Assembly (NCBI GenBank): GCA_036556425.1
Contig: DATBJJ010000141.1
Span: 62,001 to 126,000, forward strand
Direction of reading: 5' to 3'
DNA length: 64,000 nt
Source: DATBJJ01 sp036556425
Lineage (GTDB): Bacteria > Acidobacteriota > Vicinamibacteria > Vicinamibacterales > 2-12-FULL-66-21
Part shown: one piece after another, positions 33,276 to 40,705 of the stretch
Layout of the letters: each line of letters starts with the position of its first letter
Numbering within the stretch: position 1 is the stretch's first letter
Notes under the pieces: model-generated
Database searches by the model: none
Told to the model about the DNA's origin: nothing
Seen by the model: the letters and a program-made list of their open reading frames with translations, nothing else
Translations under genes and position numbers: made by a program

Positions 33276-34822
33276 TCCGACTGCGCGCTCGATGTCCGCG
33301 GTCGCTCGGCCCCGCGCACCAGCGTCCACCACACGAGCGCAGTCATGGCCGACGGGAAGGCCACAACCAGGAAGAGCGTGGGTACTGGAGGCGTCCATTG
33401 GGGTTCGACCCAGAACAGTAGAGGCCCCGTCAATCCAACGCTGTATCGTCTCAGCATCTGCCAGAATGCAAAGGTGTGTGCCACGACGAGGGCCGCTCCG
33501 AGAAACAGAAAAACTCGGCGGCGATCGAGGAAGCGCTCGATCGATGACCGCTCGACCAGCATACCCGCGAGGATCGGAACTCCGGCTGCGTACGGGAGTC
33601 CGTACCGTCCCTGCCACGTAAACCCTACCCCGTTCGCTATGGCCGATGCGGAATCGATGACGAACGGGGCGAGGACGCTCGTCGCGATCGCCGTGCCGAG
33701 AACGAAGACCGATCGCGAGTCCCGCGCGAACGTGATCGCCAGAAAGACGATGAATCCCAGCAGCGCCGTCCACAGGAACAGCGTAACGCTGGGAATGGGA
33801 ACTTCCGACCAGCCGAATATGCCGATCATCGCGCCGTAGTGCCACCAGATCGCGTTGACGTTGTGTGTGAGGATCTCGCTGATGGTGAATCCGCCTGGTG
33901 GATAGATCGAGTGGGCAGTCGAGAAAGGTTCCCTGAGGACGATCCACGCCAGCGCGGCTGCGACGGCGGCGGCCAACGTTGCGGCCCAGATCCGTGTCGC
34001 CCTGCGAGCCACAATCGAGCGCAGCGTGGAACGGCCGGTGAGCGAGAGCAGCGTGAGCCCAATGAGTGCGAGCCACAGCGGAGATATGTGGCGGGCCACC
34101 ACCAGCAGGATGGCACCAATCGCAGTCCGCCCGATCAGGCGATTGGAGAGTTCTGCAGGCGTGGCTCGGGCCAGCGCCGCGCCCGAGACCCACAACGCGA
34201 TGGCGGCAGTCGTCTCCATCGCGCTCGGATTGATCGCACCGTTCACGAAGAGCGTTTGAGGCGTGAGCGCAACGAGCAGGCCGAGCGGCGCCATCCGCGA
34301 ATAGCCCATGCTCCAGATGGTCTCGAACGCAGAAGCGAGGAGACCGGCCATCAGTACGACGCTCGCCAGCCGCATCGCGTACATCTGCTCAGCCCCCGCC
34401 CTGAATGGGCGCGAGAGGATGCCCACCCAGGCATAGTAGGCGGGTGGGTAGCGTGGGACCGCGGTCACCACGTCTGCGAGGCGGCGGAAGGAGCCCGCGA
34501 ACTTGACGCACCCTGGCGTCGCCGCCGCCTGAAAGACGAAGCAGTTGTATGCCGGAGTGTCGTAAATCGACGGAACGCGTACCGACTCGTATGCGCTCGC
34601 AGGCGGACCTTGGCGGCCGCCAATACCCCAGGTCAGATCGTCTACCTGGCTCGGGCTGAGCGCGGATCCGAGGATCTGGCCGCGCCCCACCGCCGCCGCT
34701 CGGATGGTGTGCGAGCCTTCGTCGGCAGGAGCGAACAACGGGTCGGCGATCGCCCAGCTCGCACCGACGACCGCCACCAACAGGAATGTTCCGATCCAAC
34801 GCGTCCGGCCCTGATCGGCCAT
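33272..34822 (-). CDS. DUF2142-family membrane protein
   Basis: 516 residues with about eleven helices. The N-terminal loop PLFAPADEGSHTIRA (about 28-42) is the DUF2142 hallmark (P-x-D-E-x-x-H), and ALTPQTLFVNGAINPSAME is also typical. DUF2142 proteins are found in LPS and polysaccharide loci and are GT-C-like with unknown donor. Last gene of the minus-strand operon that begins with gmd at 40639; 9 bp after the preceding stop. Confidence 0.82.
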   Translation of the reverse strand: MADQGRTRWIGTFLLVAVVGASWAIADPLFAPADEGSHTIRAAAVGRGQILGSALSPSQVDDLTWGIGGRQGPPASAYESVRVPSIYDTPAYNCFVFQAAATPGCVKFAGSFRRLADVVTAVPRYPPAYYAWVGILSRPFRAGAEQMYAMRLASVVLMAGLLASAFETIWSMGYSRMAPLGLLVALTPQTLFVNGAINPSAMETTAAIALWVSGAALARATPAELSNRLIGRTAIGAILLVVARHISPLWLALIGLTLLSLTGRSTLRSIVARRATRIWAATLAAAVAAALAWIVLREPFSTAHSIYPPGGFTISEILTHNVNAIWWHYGAMIGIFGWSEVPIPSVTLFLWTALLGFIVFLAITFARDSRSVFVLGTAIATSVLAPFVIDSASAIANGVGFTWQGRYGLPYAAGVPILAGMLVERSSIERFLDRRRVFLFLGAALVVAHTFAFWQMLRRYSVGLTGPLLFWVEPQWTPPVPTLFLVVAFPSAMTALVWWTLVRGAERPRTSSAQSD

Positions 34823-34831
34823 CGTCTCTTC

Positions 34832-36022
34832 CTACTCGAGCCCATCTTCGCGATACGAGCGCGCGATCGGCAGGTGATATTGCTCCGGCCGGTGACGGCC
34901 GAACGCATTCTGCTTCATTCGCCGATAGAGATCCTCCGCAATCCGCTCCGAGGATCGCCCATCACCGAGGGTGTGCACCCACGTCGTGCCCACGAGCGAC
35001 TCGAGCTTGCGGAACACGTCCGGCGCCGCGTAACCGTCCGGATCGGCCGGATCGAACTTCACGCTCGATCGGACGTCGTAGACTTGAGGCCGTTCGGTCG
35101 CCTTCCGCATCTGCACCGACGGAATCTGAAGCACGCACGTCTCCTCGACGACCGTGCCGGAGTCGGTCATCACGCCGCGCGAATTCACCATCAGACACAG
35201 CATCTCCTCGTACCCGATCGGATCGACGACGCGCGTCGTCTTCGGCACGGCGAGGCCGAACTCCGCGAGTGCTTTCTGCGTCCGATAGCTGGCCGGAAGG
35301 AACACAGGATACGGTGATGCGGCGAAGAGATCGAGGATGCTCTGCAGCCGGTCCGGCGTGCTGACGTTCTCGCGGCGATGGCAGGTCGCCAGATAGTACT
35401 TGCCGCGCTCGATCCCGCGGATCGCGAAGAACGGCGGCGTGGCCAGCGCGTCGAACTTCTCCCGGCGGGCAAAATAGTACCGGTTCAGCACGTCGACGAT
35501 TGGATTGCCGACGACAACGATGTTATCGGGGTTCAAGCCTTCGCGGACGCCCTGCTCTTTGTATTCGTCGAAGTAGGCATAAATCACGTCGGACAGATGA
35601 TCGATCGTCGTCCGATATTTTTCTTCGGGCATCCGCCAGTCGTACGAGCGCATGCACCCTTCGATGTGCACGATTGGAATATTCAACTGCGCCGCGGCGA
35701 GCGCGCCGGTTGTCGTGTTCGTGTCGCCGAGGAAGACGACCGCGGCCGGACGGAGCGTGGCCAGTACGTCGTACAGCCGCGAGACGATCGACGCGACGAT
35801 CTCCGCGTCGGTCTCTCCGCCGCATCCCAGATCGATCTCCGCGGGCGCGACGTCGAGCTCGCGGAAGAAGATCGACTTCAGGTTGTCGGAATAGTGCTGG
35901 CCGGACCAGATGAACGTGACGTCGATGTCCGGATAGCGGCGCAGTTGTTCCAGGATGAGCGAGGCGCGAATCACATCCGGGCGAATGCCGAGGACGAACG
36001 CGAGGCGATTGTTCTGCGTCAT
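34832..36022 (-). CDS. Non-hydrolysing UDP-N-acetylhexosamine 2-epimerase, CapG/WbjD-like
   Basis: 396 residues, GT-B-like fold of the UDP-GlcNAc 2-epimerase family. GIRPDVIRASLI near residue 12 replaces the usual GTRPEAIK, and FLGDTNTTTGA and HIEGCMRSYDWRMPEE follow. The SYDxRMPEE form resembles CapG/WbjD (UDP-L-FucNAc-forming 2-epimerase) more than WecB, which has a different loop here. HRRENV and TDSGTVVEE are conserved family motifs. The exact substrate is uncertain. The ATGA overlap with the upstream RmlD-like gene suggests the two act in one pathway. Confidence 0.8.
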   Translation of the reverse strand: MTQNNRLAFVLGIRPDVIRASLILEQLRRYPDIDVTFIWSGQHYSDNLKSIFFRELDVAPAEIDLGCGGETDAEIVASIVSRLYDVLATLRPAAVVFLGDTNTTTGALAAAQLNIPIVHIEGCMRSYDWRMPEEKYRTTIDHLSDVIYAYFDEYKEQGVREGLNPDNIVVVGNPIVDVLNRYYFARREKFDALATPPFFAIRGIERGKYYLATCHRRENVSTPDRLQSILDLFAASPYPVFLPASYRTQKALAEFGLAVPKTTRVVDPIGYEEMLCLMVNSRGVMTDSGTVVEETCVLQIPSVQMRKATERPQVYDVRSSVKFDPADPDGYAAPDVFRKLESLVGTTWVHTLGDGRSSERIAEDLYRRMKQNAFGRHRPEQYHLPIARSYREDGLE

Positions 36023-36942
36023 GCCGGAACGGCGCGGTAGTCGAACCGAGCGAGTTCGCGAATCATCTCCGGCACGGACGGCGGCCGATCGTACCCGGCC
36101 GCCGACCAGAGCGCCGCATTCAAGTCGCGCTGATTCGTGGCGAGCGTGCGATCGATGACGGTCGGCGCATCCACCGTGTCGATCGAGATGTCGGCGCGCC
36201 CGTACGCGCTGGCGAACTCGTGCAGCATTTCGGCCTTGCTCAGCGTGCCCGTCGGGATGACGTGCACGAGGTGGCCCAGCGCGACGCCGTCTCGAACGAT
36301 GCCGCCGCACAGCTTCGCGAACTGCAGCGTGGTCACGCCGTTCCAGCGGTGATTGGCGAACCCCTTCAGCTTCGCCGCAGCGGGCTGGCGGCGGAACCAC
36401 TCGATCAGGAATTTGAAGTCCTTCGGCTCGGGGCCGATGATCGAGCAGCGAAGGTGGTGAACGTTGTCGTGGAATGTCTCGCCGAGGCTCTTGGTCTTGC
36501 CGTACACGTCGAGCGCGTCGTGGGCGTCCGCCTCGGTGTAGGCCCCCTTGGTTCCCGAAAACACGCAGTCGGTCGCAATCTGAATGATGCGCACGCCCGC
36601 GCGCGCCGCCGCGCGGGCGAGCGTGTGAGGCAATCGGGCGTTGATCTCGACGGCGCGCTCGATCTCGTCGGCGCGATCGTCGCGGATCAGCGGCTTCGTG
36701 ATGCCGATGGCGTTCACCGCCCAGTTTTGACCGTCGAACAGTCCGTCGACCTCGTCGGACGGCGGAGCGAACCGCCGCCAGTCGACGCTCGGATAGATGC
36801 CGGACAGCCGCCGCTCCAGGTCGGGCGATCGGACCGTCGCGGTGATCGCGAACGACGGGTCGCGCGACAGCGCGTCGACGACCATCGAGCCGAGCATCCC
36901 CGAACCGCCAAGAACGAGAACCTTACGCTTCGCCAGCGTCAT
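36019..36942 (-). CDS. RmlD-like sugar-nucleotide reductase
   Basis: 307 residues, SDR with nucleotide loop GGSGMLGSMV (13-22), a DCVFSG strand and YGKTK as YxxxK. This is the RmlD/SDR_e pattern (4-keto-sugar reductase). In FucNAc-type pathways a reductase of this type precedes a CapG-like 2-epimerase, and that is the gene order here. I found no neighbouring UDP-GlcNAc 4,6-dehydratase, so the pathway is incomplete in this operon. It is not the main rhamnose reductase candidate; that is at 59581-60435. Confidence 0.75.
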   Translation of the reverse strand: MTLAKRKVLVLGGSGMLGSMVVDALSRDPSFAITATVRSPDLERRLSGIYPSVDWRRFAPPSDEVDGLFDGQNWAVNAIGITKPLIRDDRADEIERAVEINARLPHTLARAAARAGVRIIQIATDCVFSGTKGAYTEADAHDALDVYGKTKSLGETFHDNVHHLRCSIIGPEPKDFKFLIEWFRRQPAAAKLKGFANHRWNGVTTLQFAKLCGGIVRDGVALGHLVHVIPTGTLSKAEMLHEFASAYGRADISIDTVDAPTVIDRTLATNQRDLNAALWSAAGYDRPPSVPEMIRELARFDYRAVPA

Positions 36943-37709
36943 GATCGTTCACGCGCCTGAAATCCCGCCGGGCGCAGCCCGAAGAATGCGCGCAGGGGAT
37001 ACTTGAGATAGCGCCAGAAGACCGACGGGCGGTAGGCGAACGACGTCGGACGCTGGTCGCCCGTTCGATTCGTCAGCACGACCGGAACTTCATCGAAGCT
37101 GCGCGTCAGGAACCGGCACCAGTACAGCTCTTCCATGATGACGGCGAAACCGCGCTCGGTCAGCGTCATCTCGCGCAGCAGCCGTGAGCGCACCGCCCGA
37201 AAGCCATTGGTGCAGTCGTGGATCGGCAGGCGGAACAGGACGCGGGCGAGCCGGTTGCCGGCGGCGGAGATCGCGACGCGATAGAGCGGCACGCCGCGAA
37301 TCGCGCCGCCGCGGCTGTAGCGCGTGGCCTTGATGACGTCGATCGCGTTGGACATCACGGCCGCCAGCCGAGGGATGTCGGCGGGGTCGTTCGTCAGATC
37401 GCTGTCCATGAAGAGCACGTAGTCGAACGCCTCCGCCGCGGCGCGCGCCGAGCCCGTCACGAGCGCCGCGCCGTAACCGCGATTCGCCTCGTGCGTGACG
37501 ACGTCGAGGCCGGACACCGCGCGCGCTTCCTCCCGCAGAATGGCGGCCGTCGCGTCGCTCGAGCCGTCGTCGACGACGATCAGCGACGTGCGGTGCGGCA
37601 TCGACGCGAGCGTGCGCGCGATCTCGCGGATGCAGCGCGACGCGCCCCGCTCCTCGTTGAACATGGGCACGACGACGGCAAAGCTCGGAAGGCGGGGGTC
37701 AACGCTCAA
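36939..37709 (-). CDS. GT2 glycosyltransferase, DPM1-like
   Basis: 256 residues from a TTG start, 3 bp after the upstream stop. VVVPMFNEERG near 12, VVDDGSSD, GYGAALVTG, and MDSDLTNDPADI as the metal motif (about 101-112). No membrane helix was seen, although the C-terminus is basic and aromatic. Likely a polyprenol-phosphate or glycan sugar transferase. The start region contains a repeated TTGAACG/TTGAGCG sequence, so nearby in-frame TTG codons make the exact start uncertain by a few codons. Confidence 0.8.
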   Translation of the reverse strand: MSVDPRLPSFAVVVPMFNEERGASRCIREIARTLASMPHRTSLIVVDDGSSDATAAILREEARAVSGLDVVTHEANRGYGAALVTGSARAAAEAFDYVLFMDSDLTNDPADIPRLAAVMSNAIDVIKATRYSRGGAIRGVPLYRVAISAAGNRLARVLFRLPIHDCTNGFRAVRSRLLREMTLTERGFAVIMEELYWCRFLTRSFDEVPVVLTNRTGDQRPTSFAYRPSVFWRYLKYPLRAFFGLRPAGFQARERS

Positions 37710-37712
37710 CGT

Positions 37713-38150
37713 TCAACGTTCTTCAATGGTCCACACATCCCACAACCGCGCGTGATAGCGGATGTCGTCGTCCTTGCTCTCGTCGAGCGTCGACGTCGAG
37801 AAGAACATCACGCGCGCGTCGTCGGTCAACGACATGAAGCCGTTCGCGTATCCCGCGGGGATGAACAGCACTTTCGGCTGCGCCGCCGACAGCACGTGGC
37901 GCGTGACGGGCAATGACGGCGACGGACTGTCCCAGTTGTCAATCCGTACCGCGGCCACGAGCGCGGCGCCCGCGACCGCCGTCACGTATTTCGCCTCGCG
38001 GCGATGCGCGTGCCACGCGCGGACGAAGCCCGCGCGATGGTTCCGGACCGTGTAGAAGCGCTTGACGCCGGCGAAGTCGAAGCCGTTGACGAACCCGACC
38101 TCGCCGCGGTCGTCCGCCGCGAGGCCTCCGGTGAGCAGCAGCGGTTCCAT
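37713..38150 (-). CDS. RmlC-like cupin, sugar-nucleotide 3,5-epimerase-like
   Basis: 145 residues, shorter than a typical RmlC (about 180). DDRGEVGFV near 13, RAWHAHRREAKYVTAVAG (a double-His cupin patch) and IPAGYANGFMSL are the conserved RmlC-like motifs. Family members epimerise dTDP-4-keto-6-deoxysugars at C3/C5 or act as isomerases. The short length and the lack of rmlA/rmlB in the window leave the substrate open. It sits between the membrane-anchored SDR (9-bp gap) and a GT2 gene. Confidence 0.72.
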   Translation of the reverse strand: MEPLLLTGGLAADDRGEVGFVNGFDFAGVKRFYTVRNHRAGFVRAWHAHRREAKYVTAVAGAALVAAVRIDNWDSPSPSLPVTRHVLSAAQPKVLFIPAGYANGFMSLTDDARVMFFSTSTLDESKDDDIRYHARLWDVWTIEER

Positions 38151-38159
38151 CCGTGGACC

Positions 38160-39644
38160 TCAGCTCGCGCGCCGCGGCGCGTACAGCTCGTTGGATTCGT
38201 AGAAGTCGTGCAGCGCCGCGCGCGTCGTCGCCACGTTGCTGTAGACGGGATTGCGGAAATCTCCATAGGTCCCGGCGCGCAGCGCGTCCACCATCTCGCG
38301 CACGCCGGCCTCGAGCGTCGTTTCGGCCTCGAAGCCGAGCGTCGTTCGGATCTTCTCGAAGGACACGCGGTAGTTGCGGCGATCGCGATCCCCCTCTGAG
38401 ATCTGCAGCCGCACGTCGCGGTACGCGCCCGCGGTGCGCTGCACCAGCTCGCCGAGCTGGCCGATCGTCATGTTCAGGCGCGTGTCCCCGACGTTGAAGA
38501 TCTGGCTCTGCACGAGCTCGGCCCGCGCGTCGAGCACCATGACGATCGCCCGCGCGAGATCCCGTACGTGAATGAACGGACGCCACTGATCCGGACCGAT
38601 CACCGTGATGAGGCCGTTCATCATCGCTTGAGCCGCGAAGAGATTCGCGACGAGATCGAAGCGCGGCCTGCTCGAATGGCCGAACACCGTCGCGAAGCGC
38701 AGCACCGTCACGAAGAAGTCGTCGCGCACGGAAAACAGCAACTCGCGCTCGCTGTCGATCTTCGTCTGCGCATACAGGGACACGGGATTGAGGTCGTCCC
38801 CCTCGCGCATCTCCTTGTCCGACGCGCCGTACACCGAGCAGCTCGACGCGAAGATGAAGCGATGGATCCCGAGCGACTGCGCGACCTCTTTGGCCATCCG
38901 CGTCGCGATGATGTTCGCGTGGCGTGTGAACTCCGGATCGACGGCGCATGCCGGATCACCGACCAGCCCGGCCAGGTGAATGACGGCCGAGGCGTGCCGC
39001 ATCGCGGCCGTCAGCTTCGAGATGTCGGTGACGTCTCCCTCGAGGAGCTCGAAGTGCGGCGAACCGGCGAACGCCGCGAGCGGTTCGGTCCCGTACATCA
39101 ATCGATCGAGCACGCGGACGCGATGTCCTGTGTGCAGCAGCCGCTCGACCGTCAGCGAGCCGATGTAGCCCGCACCGCCGATGACGAGCACCGGCCCGTG
39201 GCGCGTCACGACGAGCGTGTTCAGCGGCGCGCGGCGGCTGTAGGGCAGGCCCAGCAGCAGACGCGCGGCTATCGCGGTCGGCGCGGTGAGCAGCGTCCAC
39301 AGCGCGAGGATCACGGGCGGGACACCGAGCAGCCAGGCCGCGAGCACCGTTGCCGCCGTGGATCCCGCGAGCGCCAGCGCCTTCGCGGTGGAGCGTGCCA
39401 GCTTCAGATAGCTATAGATTCCGGCGGCCGCGTTGAACGCCATGAACGCCGCCGGCAGGAGGACGAGCGTTCGTCCGATCGGTGTCGGCGTTGCCGGGAA
39501 GAAGATGCGAAGGAACAGCAGACTGGCCGCCGACGCCGACGCCGCGAGCACGAGGTCGAACAGGATGCGCGCCTCGTTGGGACCGAGCGCCGACAGCGTC
39601 CAGCCGCGGCGCCCGCGAATGCGCAGGTAGGCCCCGACGCGCAT
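38160..39644 (-). CDS. Membrane-anchored extended SDR (NAD-dependent epimerase/dehydratase)
   Basis: 494 residues. The ATG shares a base with the gmd stop (TGATG). Residues 1-150 hold about four hydrophobic helices, like the membrane domain of CapD/PglF. The SDR follows: GGAGYIG (156-162), SSCSVYG (267-273), YAQTK (291-295). The SDR motifs are GalE/RfbE-like (epimerase), not the SMK-type CapD catalytic core, so the anchor is attached to a different enzyme type. A plausible reading is that the reaction is tied to the inner membrane near the glycosyltransferases. Product unknown; gmd upstream makes GDP-4-keto-6-deoxymannose a candidate substrate. Confidence 0.78.
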   Translation of the reverse strand: MRVGAYLRIRGRRGWTLSALGPNEARILFDLVLAASASAASLLFLRIFFPATPTPIGRTLVLLPAAFMAFNAAAGIYSYLKLARSTAKALALAGSTAATVLAAWLLGVPPVILALWTLLTAPTAIAARLLLGLPYSRRAPLNTLVVTRHGPVLVIGGAGYIGSLTVERLLHTGHRVRVLDRLMYGTEPLAAFAGSPHFELLEGDVTDISKLTAAMRHASAVIHLAGLVGDPACAVDPEFTRHANIIATRMAKEVAQSLGIHRFIFASSCSVYGASDKEMREGDDLNPVSLYAQTKIDSERELLFSVRDDFFVTVLRFATVFGHSSRPRFDLVANLFAAQAMMNGLITVIGPDQWRPFIHVRDLARAIVMVLDARAELVQSQIFNVGDTRLNMTIGQLGELVQRTAGAYRDVRLQISEGDRDRRNYRVSFEKIRTTLGFEAETTLEAGVREMVDALRAGTYGDFRNPVYSNVATTRAALHDFYESNELYAPRRAS

Positions 39645-40639
39645 CAACGCGCTTCGACTCCGGCGGGCGTGCCCGGCATCCGCGACAGCCGCGCGAGATC
39701 CGCGTCGACCATCATGCGCACGAGGCCCGGGAAATCCACGTCCGGCTTCCAGGCGAGCGTCTGGCGCGCCTTCGACGCGTCGCCGATGAGATGATCGACT
39801 TCGGCGGGACGGAGGTACTTTGGATCGAGCCGAACGTACTTCTGCCAATCGAGCCCGACGTGTCCGAACGCGATCTCGACCAGGTCGCGCACCGAGTGGC
39901 TCTCGCCGGTCGCGATCACGTAGTCGTCCGCGCGGTCCTGCTGGAGCATCAGCCACATCGCGCGGACGTAGTCGCCCGCGAAGCCCCAATCGCGCTTCGC
40001 GTCGAGGTTGCCGAGGCTCAACGAGCTCGCGAGACCGAGCTTGATCCGCGCGACGCCGTCGGTCACTTTTCGCGTCACGAACTCCAAGCCGCGGCGCGGC
40101 GATTCGTGGTTGAAGAGGATTCCCGACACGGCGAACAGATCGTAGCTCTCCCGATAATTCACCGTGATGTAGTGCGCGAAGACCTTCGAGACGCCGTAGG
40201 GGCTGCGCGGATAGAACGGCGTCAGCTCCGTCTGCGGCACTTCGCGCACTTTGCCGAACATCTCGCTCGACGACGCCTGATAGAAGCGGATCGACGGGTT
40301 CACCTGCCGCACTGCTTCGAGCGCGCGCGTGACGCCCTGCGAGTTGAACTCGCCCGTGAGCATGGGCTGATCCCACGACGCGGGCACGAAGGACATCGCC
40401 GCCAGATTGTAGAACTCGTGCGGCTCGGCATCAGCGATGACGCGTATCAACGAGAGCTGATCGAGCAGGTCGGCCGGCTTGAGCGTGATGCGATCGAGGA
40501 GATGCTCGATGCGCCAGAAGTTGCTCGTGCTGGCGCGCCGCACGGCGCCGACGACCTCGTACCCTTTCTCGAGCAGCAGCTCGGCCAGATACGACCCGTC
40601 CTGGCCGGTAATCCCGGTAATCAGCGCGCGTTTCGCCAT
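39644..40639 (-). CDS. gmd: GDP-mannose 4,6-dehydratase
   Basis: A 331-residue extended SDR converting GDP-D-mannose to GDP-4-keto-6-deoxymannose. GITGQDGSYL (9-18) is the Gmd-specific NADP loop. SSSEMFG (123-129) and YGVSK (148-152) form the active site, and FNHESPRRGLEFVTRKV and LGNLDAKRDWGFAGDYV are Gmd signatures. It heads a seven-gene minus-strand operon reaching 33272. The product can go to GDP-L-fucose through fcl at 21178, or be used by the anchored SDR next door. Confidence 0.96.
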   Translation of the reverse strand: MAKRALITGITGQDGSYLAELLLEKGYEVVGAVRRASTSNFWRIEHLLDRITLKPADLLDQLSLIRVIADAEPHEFYNLAAMSFVPASWDQPMLTGEFNSQGVTRALEAVRQVNPSIRFYQASSSEMFGKVREVPQTELTPFYPRSPYGVSKVFAHYITVNYRESYDLFAVSGILFNHESPRRGLEFVTRKVTDGVARIKLGLASSLSLGNLDAKRDWGFAGDYVRAMWLMLQQDRADDYVIATGESHSVRDLVEIAFGHVGLDWQKYVRLDPKYLRPAEVDHLIGDASKARQTLAWKPDVDFPGLVRMMVDADLARLSRMPGTPAGVEAR

Positions 40640-40652
40640 ATTTCAGCCTGAG

Positions 40653-40658
40653 AGTATA
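40653..40658 (-). promoter_or_regulatory. TATACT -10-like box, 13 nt before gmd ATG
   Basis: On the minus strand TATACT lies 13 nt upstream of ATG 40639, in the 66-bp gap after the convergent-direction end of the membrane gene at 40706. A transcript would begin about 6 nt before the start codon. No clear -35. Confidence 0.45.
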
Positions 40659-40705
40659 TCGCACCGATCGCGATCGGGTGGCCTCATCCGCTCACCTTTC
40701 CGGGT

